Below, one piece after another: positions 1 to 7,791 of a stretch of 10,047 bases of DNA. Source of the DNA: JAKFEE01 sp036675815 (GTDB taxonomy: Bacteria > Pseudomonadota > Alphaproteobacteria > Rhodospirillales > Magnetospirillaceae). The stretch's first letter is position 1, and each line of letters starts with the position of its first letter. The stretch lies in contig JAKFEE010000007.1 in assembly GCA_036675815.1 (NCBI GenBank), positions 1 through 10,047 on the forward strand, written 5' to 3'. The notes beneath the pieces were generated by a model. The model ran no database searches. It saw only the letters and a program-made list of their open reading frames with translations, and was not told the DNA's origin. Position numbers and translations under genes: made by a program.

Positions 1-2271
1 GGCGATCGCGGCGATCAGCGGCGTCACCATCCCCATCACCGCCAGCGGAATGGTCACCCCGTTATATAGGAAGGTGAGCAGGAAATTCTGCCTCACCAGG
101 GCCTCGGCCTTGCGGGCCACGGCAATCACTTCGACCACCGGCCACAGGCGCTGCCCCTGGAACACGACGTCGGCGGCGGTCTGGCTGACGTCGACCGCCG
201 TCGAGGGCGACATTGAGGCCTGCGCCGCCGTCAGGGCCGGGGCGTCGTTGAGCCCATCGCCCACCATCAGCACGTTCCGGCCGGCGCGCGCCAGTTCGTC
301 GAGGCGAGCGCATTTGTCGGCCGGCGTACAGGCGGCCCGCCACGTCGCAAGGCCCGAAACGCCGGCGATGGCGGCGACGGTCGGCGCGCGGTCGCCCGAC
401 AGCAACTCGACCGTCAAACCGTGCCGCTGCAAATGCGCCACCACCTCGGCGGCGTCGGCGCGCGGTGCGTCGGCGAAGGCAAAACGCACCGGCGCCCGGC
501 GCGGCTGCGCCAGCCACAGCTCGGGACCCGCCGCCACGCCGTCGTCGTTGACGCCAGCCCATTGGCGGCTGCCCAGCCTGATTTCGCCGGCCGCCATGCC
601 GCGGCCCGGATGCTCGACCACGGCGGGCGTCGGTGCCACGGCCGGCGCCGCCCGCGCCAGGGCGCGAGCCAACGGGTGATGGCTGGCCGCGGCCAGGCTG
701 GCCGCGAGCCGCAGGTCGTCATCGCCCCATCCGCCGTCGCGGATCAGTTCCGCGCACCCCGAGGTCAGCGTACCGGTTTTGTCGAACACCACGGTGTCGG
801 CACGGCCGATGCGCTCCAGCGCGGTGGCGGACTTGAGCAGGATGCCCTGACGCAGCAGGCGGCCGCTGGCCACCACCTGCACCACCGGCACCGCCAGGGC
901 CAGCGCGCAAGGACAGGTGATGATGAGCACGGACACGCCATACAACAGCGCCACCTGCCAGGCGACGCCGCCGAACAGGGTCCAGCCGAGGAAGGTGGCG
1001 AGGCCCATGAGATGGACGACGGGCGCGTAGTAGCGGGCCACCCGGTCGGCCAAGGCGACGTAGCGGGCACGCCCCTGCTCGGCCACCTCCATCATGCGCA
1101 CGATCTCGGCCAACAGCGTGCGCCCGCCGACGGCGGTCACCGTCAGCCGCAACGGCGCCGACAGGTTCAGCGTGCCGGCGAACACCCTGTCACCGGCACG
1201 GATCGGAGTCGGCGTCATTTCGCCGGTGATCAGCGAGGTGTCGATGTCGGAATGGCCATCGGCGACGCAGCCGTCGACGCCGATGCGCTCACCCGCCGCC
1301 ACCAGCACGCGCATGCCTTCGGCAACACGTTCGGGCGGCATCAATCGCCGCGTGCCATCGTCATCGAGAACCGTCACCGCGTTGGCCGTCAGGCCTAGCA
1401 AATGCTCGGCCGCCGAACGGGCGCGGCCGCGGGCGCGGCTGTCGAGATAGCGGCCGATCAGCAGGAAGAACAGCAGCGAAATGGCCGCATCGAAATAGGC
1501 GTGCTCGCCGTGGCGGATGGTCTCCCACAGGCTCATCGACGACGCCAGCAGCACGCCGATGGAAATCGGCACGTCCATGTTGGTGCGGCCGGCGCGCACG
1601 GCGGCGATGGCCGAGCGGAAGAACGGGCGGCCGGCATAGACGATGGCCGGCAGGGCGATCAGGGCCGAGATCCAATGCATGAAGGTGCGGGTGGCCTCGC
1701 CCATCTGGCTGAAATGCCCCGCCCACACCGACACCGACAGCAACATGACGTTGCCGGCGGCAAAGCCGGCCACCGCCAGACAGCGCAGCAGCTCCTTCTC
1801 ATGGCTGGCCGCCTCGCTGCCCAGGCGCGCCGGATCGTAGGGGATCAAGCGGTAGCCGAGCGCCGCCACCTGGGCGACCAGGTGGTTGGCCGCGGCGTCT
1901 TCGGGCCGCCAGCGCAGGACCAGACGTCGCGTCGTCATGTTGACACGGGCGTGGGTAACACCGGGCTGTTGGGCGAACACGCTCTCGACCAGCCACACGC
2001 ACGCCGCGCAGTGAATGCCCTCGACCATCAGGTAAAGGGCGGCGCTGCCGTCGTCCTCATGCTGGACGTGGGTGGCGTAGTCGATGGCGCCGGCATCTTC
2101 GTCGGGCTTCAGCGGGCGTACCGCCGGGTCGATGCACCGCCGCTGGTAATAGGACTCCAGCCCCAGCCCGCGCACCGTATGGTGGGCGGCTTCACATCCC
2201 CGGCAACAGAATGCGGCAGCATCAGGGCCGCCGGCTGGCAGCGCCGAGCCGCAGTGCAGACATGCACGCAT
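1..2271 (-). CDS. ccoI: CcoI/FixI, copper-transporting P1B-type ATPase for cbb3 oxidase assembly (3' end outside window)
   Basis: This is an inner-membrane P1B ATPase; the family supplies copper for the CuB centre of CcoN. I translated the frame by hand: 757 codons run without a stop from ATG 2271 to base 1, so the C-terminus is missing, probably by only a few dozen residues. In order, it shows an N-terminal cysteine-rich metal-binding segment (CLHC at 4-7, then CCRGC at 22-26), a heavy-metal-associated domain with GIHCAAC (Cys88, Cys91), membrane segments from about 160, an actuator-domain TGE near 350, the transmembrane CPC copper site (453-455), DKTGT with phosphorylated Asp497, SHHP near 531, a GDG..ND hinge near 671-676 and the QNF..LYN helix near 728-737. 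CPC together with the N-terminal Cys cluster separates FixI from zinc or potassium pumps. The ATG directly abuts the ccoH stop (TAGATG), which suggests translational coupling. ccoS probably follows off the left edge. Confidence 0.96.
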   Translation of the reverse strand, partial: MRACLHCGSALPAGGPDAAAFCCRGCEAAHHTVRGLGLESYYQRRCIDPAVRPLKPDEDAGAIDYATHVQHEDDGSAALYLMVEGIHCAACVWLVESVFAQQPGVTHARVNMTTRRLVLRWRPEDAAANHLVAQVAALGYRLIPYDPARLGSEAASHEKELLRCLAVAGFAAGNVMLLSVSVWAGHFSQMGEATRTFMHWISALIALPAIVYAGRPFFRSAIAAVRAGRTNMDVPISIGVLLASSMSLWETIRHGEHAYFDAAISLLFFLLIGRYLDSRARGRARSAAEHLLGLTANAVTVLDDDGTRRLMPPERVAEGMRVLVAAGERIGVDGCVADGHSDIDTSLITGEMTPTPIRAGDRVFAGTLNLSAPLRLTVTAVGGRTLLAEIVRMMEVAEQGRARYVALADRVARYYAPVVHLMGLATFLGWTLFGGVAWQVALLYGVSVLIITCPCALALAVPVVQVVASGRLLRQGILLKSATALERIGRADTVVFDKTGTLTSGCAELIRDGGWGDDDLRLAASLAAASHHPLARALARAAPAVAPTPAVVEHPGRGMAAGEIRLGSRQWAGVNDDGVAAGPELWLAQPRRAPVRFAFADAPRADAAEVVAHLQRHGLTVELLSGDRAPTVAAIAGVSGLATWRAACTPADKCARLDELARAGRNVLMVGDGLNDAPALTAAQASMSPSTAVDVSQTAADVVFQGQRLWPVVEVIAVARKAEALVRQNFLLTFLYNGVTIPLAVMGMVTPLIAAIA

Positions 2272-2757
2272 CTAAGGCAGCATCACCCGTTGGTTCGACT
2301 GGTAGGAATCGGAGCCGCGGTTCGCCACCACTTGCATCCGCCATTGCCCGGGCAGCGGCAGTTGCACCTTGCCGACATAGCGCCCACTGCCGGCCTCGCT
2401 CAGAGTGACGTTGCGGTCGTGGCCGGCCTGTGTTGGCCGCGTGAACACCGCCAGCACCTCCAGGCCCTCCACCGGCCGGCCCGCCTTGTCGGTGACCTCG
2501 ACCGCCACGCCGGCGCCAGCGCCATCGGCCGGCTGCAGTTCGGCACGCAGTACCCAGCCCAGCCGCTCCTGCGCCGCCGCCCCGGCCAGCGCCTGATTGT
2601 AGTTCAGGCCCTTTTCATAGGCCTGTTCGGTTTGCAGGCCGTTGAAGGTGGAACTGGCGAAATAGGCCAGGGTGGCATTGACGCCCCCCACCACCAGGAA
2701 CATGCCGACAAAGATCCAGGGATACCACCACCCCAGCGGCCGCGTCTTGCTGCTCAT
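2272..2757 (-). CDS. ccoH: CcoH/FixH, cbb3 oxidase assembly membrane protein
   Basis: This is a FixH-family protein of 161 residues. It has one transmembrane segment near the N-terminus (about residues 12-33, after a basic start with SSKTRPLGW) and a soluble, probably periplasmic, beta-rich domain. Family members help cbb3 oxidase assembly and work beside the copper ATPase. I chose ATG 2757 because it overlaps the ccoG stop as ATGA, the classic coupled arrangement, and has an AGGAC Shine-Dalgarno-like stretch about 8 bases upstream. A longer start at 2778 would add seven residues with no family support. The tail of the membrane segment (GGVNATLAYFA) and the downstream YEKGLNYN stretch are typical of FixH. 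The stop TAG is followed immediately by the ccoI ATG. No cofactor-binding residues are evident, so the call rests on family resemblance, length, topology and gene order. Confidence 0.93.
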   Translation of the reverse strand: MSSKTRPLGWWYPWIFVGMFLVVGGVNATLAYFASSTFNGLQTEQAYEKGLNYNQALAGAAAQERLGWVLRAELQPADGAGAGVAVEVTDKAGRPVEGLEVLAVFTRPTQAGHDRNVTLSEAGSGRYVGKVQLPLPGQWRMQVVANRGSDSYQSNQRVMLP

Positions 2758-4217
2758 CGCCTGGGTCCTGCGAACCATGTGCCGTACGTTTCCGACTGGC
2801 CGCTCGCCTTGTCGGTCAGCACGAACTCCAGTTCGGTCGTTTCGCCGTCCAGATCATCGCGCGGCGCCGACACATAGACCTGGAAGGTGCCCACCGTATC
2901 GGCGGTTACGTTCATATCGACCACGCTGGCCGGCTTGCCTTCGTGCAGGCCGATGACCGTCATGCCGGCGCCATCGATGCCGGCCACACGCAGCCGATAG
3001 GCGCGGTCCTCGCGCACCATGTTGAGGATCTTGAAGGTATAGCCGTTACGGATGCTGCCGTCCGACAACGGCACATAGAGCGGGCTGCGGTCGTGCAGCA
3101 CGTTCACCTGCGTCGTCGCCCGATTGCTGAGACCAAAGACCATGGCGCCGCCGACGGCAGCCAGCACCAGGACATAAACCACGGTGCGGATGCGCACCAG
3201 ACGCACCCTCGTCGGCTTGCCCTGCGAGCGCGACACCTGATTGTTGATCGAATCCCAGGTGATCAGGCCGCGCGGCAGGCCGACACGATCCATGACGCCG
3301 TTGCAGGCGTCGATGCACAGGGCACAGCCGATGCACTCCATCTGCGAGCCGTTGCGGATGTCGATACCGGTCGGGCAGACATGCACGCACATCTTGCAGT
3401 CGACGCAGTGACCGCGGCCCTCGAACGACTTCTCGGCCTTGAGCGGCCCGCGCGGTTCGCCGCGCCAGGCCTCGTAGGTGACCAGCAGCGAATTGTCGTC
3501 GAACATCGCCCCCTGGAAGCGCGAATAGGGGCACATGTAGATGCACACCTGCTCGCGCGCCCAGCCGGCCAGCAGATAGCACGAGCCGCCGATGATGGCG
3601 ATGAAGGTCCACGCCCCCCACCACGGCTCGTCACCGAACAGAACGTCCACGACCTGCATCGCGTCGTAGAAGTACAGCGTAAAGCCGACGCCGGTCATCA
3701 GGCTGATCAACAGCCAGGTGGCATGCGTGCCCAGTTTGCGCAGCGCCTTGCCGATGCCAAGCGGCGCACGATCGCGCTTGATGCGGGCGTTGCGGTCGCC
3801 CTGGAACACGCGCTCGACGAACATGAACAGATCGGTGAATACCGTCTGCCAGCAGGCATAGCCGCACCACAGCCGGCCGAACAGGGATGAGACGAAGAAC
3901 AGGCCGATGGCGGCGAGGATCAGCAGCCCGGTGAGGTAATAAACCTCCTGCGGCCAGATCTCGATGAAGAAGAAATAGGCGCGCCGTCCCGGCAGGTCGA
4001 TGAGGATGGCCTGATCGGGCGCGCCCGGGCCGCGGTCCCAGCGCAGGAACGGCGCCAGGAAATAGATGGCAAGCAGGATGGCGCCGGCCGAGGTCTTGAG
4101 GCTGCGGAACAGCCCCTTGACCTTCTTCGGGTAGATCTTGACGTGTTCCGCGAACAGCTTGTCGTTCGACGACACCTTGTCCTCGGCCACGGCGTCCTTC
4201 ACTGGCGCCATCTTCAT
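2754..4217 (-). CDS. ccoG: CcoG/RdxA/FixG, membrane ferredoxin-type protein (copper reduction for cbb3 assembly)
   Basis: This is a polytopic membrane iron-sulfur protein of 487 residues, the usual family length. CcoG proteins are linked to Cu(II) reduction that feeds cbb3 copper insertion. About five hydrophobic segments (roughly 43-60, 91-112, 166-185, 200-218, 343-363) surround a cytoplasmic region with two ferredoxin-like clusters: Cys271, 274, 277 and 281 (CVDCKMCVHVCP) and Cys295, 298, 301 and 305 (CIGCALCIDAC). Two further Cys pairs are present: Cys118/Cys122 (CGYACW) and Cys225/Cys229 (CIYMCP). The first lacks the proline normally following the second Cys, with Trp123 in its place. 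The C-terminal 110 or so residues form the soluble Ig-like FixG C-terminal domain. The gene starts 36 bases after the ccoP stop. ATG 4217 has GAGAGGG and AGGG stretches upstream; a start at 4211 (MAPVKD) is equally possible. Its stop overlaps the ccoH start by 4 bases. Confidence 0.96.
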   Translation of the reverse strand: MKMAPVKDAVAEDKVSSNDKLFAEHVKIYPKKVKGLFRSLKTSAGAILLAIYFLAPFLRWDRGPGAPDQAILIDLPGRRAYFFFIEIWPQEVYYLTGLLILAAIGLFFVSSLFGRLWCGYACWQTVFTDLFMFVERVFQGDRNARIKRDRAPLGIGKALRKLGTHATWLLISLMTGVGFTLYFYDAMQVVDVLFGDEPWWGAWTFIAIIGGSCYLLAGWAREQVCIYMCPYSRFQGAMFDDNSLLVTYEAWRGEPRGPLKAEKSFEGRGHCVDCKMCVHVCPTGIDIRNGSQMECIGCALCIDACNGVMDRVGLPRGLITWDSINNQVSRSQGKPTRVRLVRIRTVVYVLVLAAVGGAMVFGLSNRATTQVNVLHDRSPLYVPLSDGSIRNGYTFKILNMVREDRAYRLRVAGIDGAGMTVIGLHEGKPASVVDMNVTADTVGTFQVYVSAPRDDLDGETTELEFVLTDKASGQSETYGTWFAGPRR

Positions 4218-4253
4218 CCGACCCTGACCCTCTCGGCACGCAATCCTAGACTA

Positions 4254-5114
4254 TTACTTGCCGCCGCCCAACGAGCGGACATAGACGGCGAGCTGCTTGA
4301 TGGTGCTCTCGTCGAGACGCTCCGACCAGGCCGGCATCGAGCCGTGCTTGGGGGCGTTGATCTGCGCCACCAAGGCGTCCTTGGACCCCTTGTACAACCA
4401 TAGGCCGTTGTTCAGCGCCGGGGCGCCAAGCGCCGGCTGTCCCTCGCCCGCGTCGCCATGGCAGGCGGCACAGTTCTCGGCGAAGACGGCGGCGCCCGCC
4501 GCCGCGGCGTCGGCGGTCCCCTTCGACAGTGCCACGACATGATCGGCGACGGCGCCAATCTGCTCGTTCGTCAGGATATCTTCGGCGCCGAATTTCGGCA
4601 TCTCACCCTGGCGCGAGTCCGCATTGGCGTTGCGGACACCGAAGGCGATGGTCTGCCGGATGTCGTCGAGCGTGCCGCCCCAGATCCACTCGTCATCGGC
4701 CAGGGTCGGGTAGCCGACGGCGCCGGCGCCGCCCATCTGGTGACAGGCCGAACAGTTCTCGTTGAAGGCGGTGCGGCCGGCGGCGATGGCATAGCTGCGC
4801 ATCTCGGGATCGGCGTAGATGGCGTTGACGTCCATCTGTGCCAGTTGCTCAGCCTTGGCGCCGCGCACCTTCTTCAACTCCGCCATATCGGCGGCCAGTT
4901 CGGCCCGCGTGCTGTAGCCGAGCAGGCCTTTGGTGTAGCCGGACAGGCTGGGCCAGGCGGGATACAGCACCCAGTAACCCACCGACCAGGCGATGCACAC
5001 GTAGAAGACGTACACCCACCATTTCGGCAGCGGGTTGTTGAGTTCCTTGATGCCATCCCATTCGTGACCGGTGGTTTCCTGACCGGTGACGTGATCACGT
5101 TCCTTGGTCGCCAT
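4254..5114 (-). CDS. ccoP: CcoP/FixP, diheme cytochrome c subunit of cbb3 oxidase
   Basis: This is the membrane-anchored diheme c-type cytochrome that passes electrons from the bc1 complex or soluble cytochrome c to CcoO and then CcoN. From ATG 5114 it has 286 residues. An N-terminal cytoplasmic stretch contains EWDGIKELNNPLPKWW, which is strongly characteristic of CcoP. One transmembrane helix follows (about 31-52), then two periplasmic cytochrome c domains. The heme-binding motifs are CSACH (121-125) and CAACH (215-219), with likely axial methionines Met172 (EMPKFG) and Met260 (SMPAW). ATG 5114 is preferred over 5138 because GAGGAA lies at a good distance upstream and the shorter protein has the normal family N-terminus; the longer start would overlap ccoQ. 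It begins one base after the ccoQ stop, which implies coupling. The TAA stop at 4254-4256 is 36 bases before ccoG. Confidence 0.97.
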   Translation of the reverse strand: MATKERDHVTGQETTGHEWDGIKELNNPLPKWWVYVFYVCIAWSVGYWVLYPAWPSLSGYTKGLLGYSTRAELAADMAELKKVRGAKAEQLAQMDVNAIYADPEMRSYAIAAGRTAFNENCSACHQMGGAGAVGYPTLADDEWIWGGTLDDIRQTIAFGVRNANADSRQGEMPKFGAEDILTNEQIGAVADHVVALSKGTADAAAAGAAVFAENCAACHGDAGEGQPALGAPALNNGLWLYKGSKDALVAQINAPKHGSMPAWSERLDESTIKQLAVYVRSLGGGK

Positions 5115-5115
5115 G

Positions 5116-5277
5116 TCAGCGTTCCTCGTTCTCTTCATCGTCCCTCAAGGGGATCGCCGCATGGTGTTCCAGCCGATCCTTGTTTTTCGGCCAGAATGCC
5201 CAGGCGACGATGCCGAGGAACAGAACCATCAGCCAAAGCCCCCACAGGGAGCGGAGTGTGTCGACGATCTCGTTCAC
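5116..5277 (-). CDS. ccoQ: CcoQ/FixQ, small single-helix subunit of cbb3 oxidase (GTG start)
   Basis: This 53-residue membrane protein lies between ccoO and ccoP, where CcoQ is expected. It starts with GTG at 5277, read as Met, and ends with TGA at 5118-5116, one base before the ccoP ATG. GGGGAG lies 6 bases upstream of the GTG and gives a good ribosome binding site. The protein has a short N-terminus (NEIVDTLRSL), one tryptophan-rich transmembrane helix (about residues 10-30, ending AWAFWP), then a KNKDR basic patch and an acidic C-terminal tail (RDDEENEER). This matches the CcoQ pattern of one helix followed by a charged cytoplasmic tail, and the usual size of about 50-60 residues. The family stabilises the association of CcoP with the CcoN-CcoO core. 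No ATG offers an alternative start in this frame that would keep the membrane segment. Confidence 0.93.
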   Translation of the reverse strand: MNEIVDTLRSLWGLWLMVLFLGIVAWAFWPKNKDRLEHHAAIPLRDDEENEER

Positions 5278-5288
5278 TCTCGGCTCCC

Positions 5289-6020
5289 CTAGCGCAGGTT
5301 GTGCGCCAGATCCGGCTTGTAGGTGGTGAAGTCCACCATGGTGCCGAGGACCTGCAGGTAGGCGACCAGCGCGTCCATTTCGGTAACCGCAGGATTATTG
5401 TCCTTGTTCCCGACGACGGCCTTGGGGTAACGCGCGGCGACGGCACTGGCGTCGGCGTCGGGCATGGCCTGGGCCTTGAGGTCGGCGGCGGCATTGGCGA
5501 CCTGCTCGTCGGTGTAAGGGACGCCGACGATGCGCAACGTCTCCAGGTGACCGGCGATACCGTCGTAGGCGAGTTCGCGCTGCAGGTGGCGATAGCCCGG
5601 CATGATCGATTCCGGCACCACGTCGCGCGGGTCGATCAGGTGCCGGACGTGCCACTCGTCCGAATACTTGCCGCCGACGCGCGCCAGATCGGGGCCGGTG
5701 CGCTTCGAGCCCCACTGGAACGGGTGGTCGTACATGGACTCGGCCGCCAGGCTGTAATGGCCGTAACGCTCCACCTCGTCGCGGAACGGCCGGATCATCT
5801 GGCTGTGGCAGTTGTAGCAGCCCTCGCGGATGTAGATGTTGCGGCCGGCCAGCTCCAGCGGCGAATACGGGCGCACGCCCTCGACCTTCTCGATGGTCGA
5901 CTCCACCGCGAACAGGGGAACGATCTCGACCAGCCCGCCGATGGCGACCGTCACCACGATGCCGATGATCAGGACGAGGACGTTGGTCTCGAACGGCTTG
6001 TGCTTATCCCAGATTGACAT
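5289..6020 (-). CDS. ccoO: CcoO/FixO, monoheme cytochrome c subunit of cbb3 oxidase
   Basis: This is the membrane-anchored monoheme c-type cytochrome of cbb3 oxidase, taking electrons from CcoP and passing them to CcoN heme b. It has 243 residues, the normal length. After a short N-terminus (SIWDKHKPFETN) comes one transmembrane helix (about 14-37), then a periplasmic domain. The heme c motif CYNCH is at 68-72, within the family-typical EGCYNCHSQMIRPFR. The likely axial Met140 lies in PESIMPGY. Other CcoO landmarks are the GPDLARVGGKYSDEWH stretch (109-124) and the C-terminal MDALVAYLQVLGT region. ATG 6020 is supported by a strong GAGGAGG ribosome binding site, part of which overlaps the ccoN stop codon (TGAGGAGG). 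The ccoN-ccoO gap is 12 bases, and ccoQ follows 11 bases after the TAG stop. Confidence 0.97.
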   Translation of the reverse strand: MSIWDKHKPFETNVLVLIIGIVVTVAIGGLVEIVPLFAVESTIEKVEGVRPYSPLELAGRNIYIREGCYNCHSQMIRPFRDEVERYGHYSLAAESMYDHPFQWGSKRTGPDLARVGGKYSDEWHVRHLIDPRDVVPESIMPGYRHLQRELAYDGIAGHLETLRIVGVPYTDEQVANAAADLKAQAMPDADASAVAARYPKAVVGNKDNNPAVTEMDALVAYLQVLGTMVDFTTYKPDLAHNLR

Positions 6021-6032
6021 GAGTCGGCCTCC

Positions 6033-7493
<1,461 letters not shown>

Positions 7494-7544
7494 GCCGAAC
7501 TCCTAAGTCTCGACCAGAATTGAGGTCTCCCGCCCCCCACTCGC

Positions 7545-7580
7545 CTACCGCTCAGAGGCGCCACTTCCTGAGCGCGGTAG
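7545..7580 (-). repeat. Bulged inverted repeat (hairpin) in the ccoN leader
   Basis: The arms are CTACCGCTCAG (7545-7555) and CTGAGCGCGGTAG (7568-7580), separated by a 12-base loop. They form an 11-bp stem as 7 + 4 bp with a 2-base GC bulge in one arm. The loop contains a GGCGCC palindrome. If transcription starts near 7623 as inferred, the hairpin covers about +44 to +79 of the cco mRNA and ends about 51 bases before the ccoN ATG. No U-tract follows, so it is not a standard intrinsic terminator. It could be a leader RNA structure affecting stability or translation, or a DNA operator for a dimeric regulator. The dyad is seen directly; the role is unknown. Confidence 0.6.
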
Positions 7581-7629
7581 AATTCGCGACCTACGGCATA
7601 GCCCAGCGGGTATGGCTCAAGTTGCCGGG

Positions 7630-7671
7630 ACTATGGATGAGGCGGCCATTTTCGCCATTGATACAGATCAA
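7630..7671 (-). promoter_or_regulatory. FNR/FixK-type site with class II -10 element driving ccoN
   Basis: TTGATACAGATCAA (7658-7671) is a perfect match to the FNR/ANR/FixK consensus TTGAT-N4-ATCAA. Centred at 7664.5, a class II site (-41.5) predicts a start near 7623 on the minus strand. The hexamer at 7635-7630 then reads CATAGT, a 4 of 6 match to TATAAT, at exactly -12 to -7. The same test toward the plus strand gives no convincing -10. This implies activation of the cco operon by an FNR- or FixK-family regulator under low oxygen and leaves a leader of about 130 bases. No regulator gene is in the window. Confidence 0.85.
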
Positions 7672-7756
7672 CGGCTCTTGCAGTGGCGGGGAAATTGGCG
7701 GGCCTGCGACAATTGGCCGCAGTGCAGCCCAACAACGCACGGCAGCCGCTTAGCCC

Positions 7757-7784
7757 TTGCACGCCGCTTGCCAAGCCCTACACT
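7757..7784 (+). promoter_or_regulatory. Weak candidate promoter for the RlmI-like methyltransferase gene
   Basis: TTGCAC (7757-7762) and TACACT (7779-7784) are separated by 16 bases on the plus strand. The -10-like hexamer is a fair match; the -35 matches only its first three bases. A start about 7 bases downstream would fall at or next to the ATG at 7792, giving a nearly leaderless mRNA. That would agree with the lack of any clear Shine-Dalgarno sequence before this ATG. Such matches are common by chance, so this is tentative. Confidence 0.25.
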
Positions 7785-7791
7785 CCGCCGC

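Noticed and set aside
421..2877. Long plus-strand open frames (325 and 491 residues) opposite ccoI and ccoH
   Set aside because: They are antisense shadows in GC-rich DNA, rich in Arg, His, Gln and Ala with no recognisable domains. The opposite strand encodes complete CcoI and CcoH motifs.
4458..6017. 519-residue plus-strand open frame opposite ccoO, ccoQ and ccoP
   Set aside because: It spans three real genes on the other strand, has no family motif and no plausible ribosome site, and has a composition typical of a shadow frame.
7658..7671. FNR box as an activator of the plus-strand methyltransferase gene
   Set aside because: A class II start toward the plus strand would need a -10 near 7694-7699, where none is evident; the spacing clearly favours ccoN.
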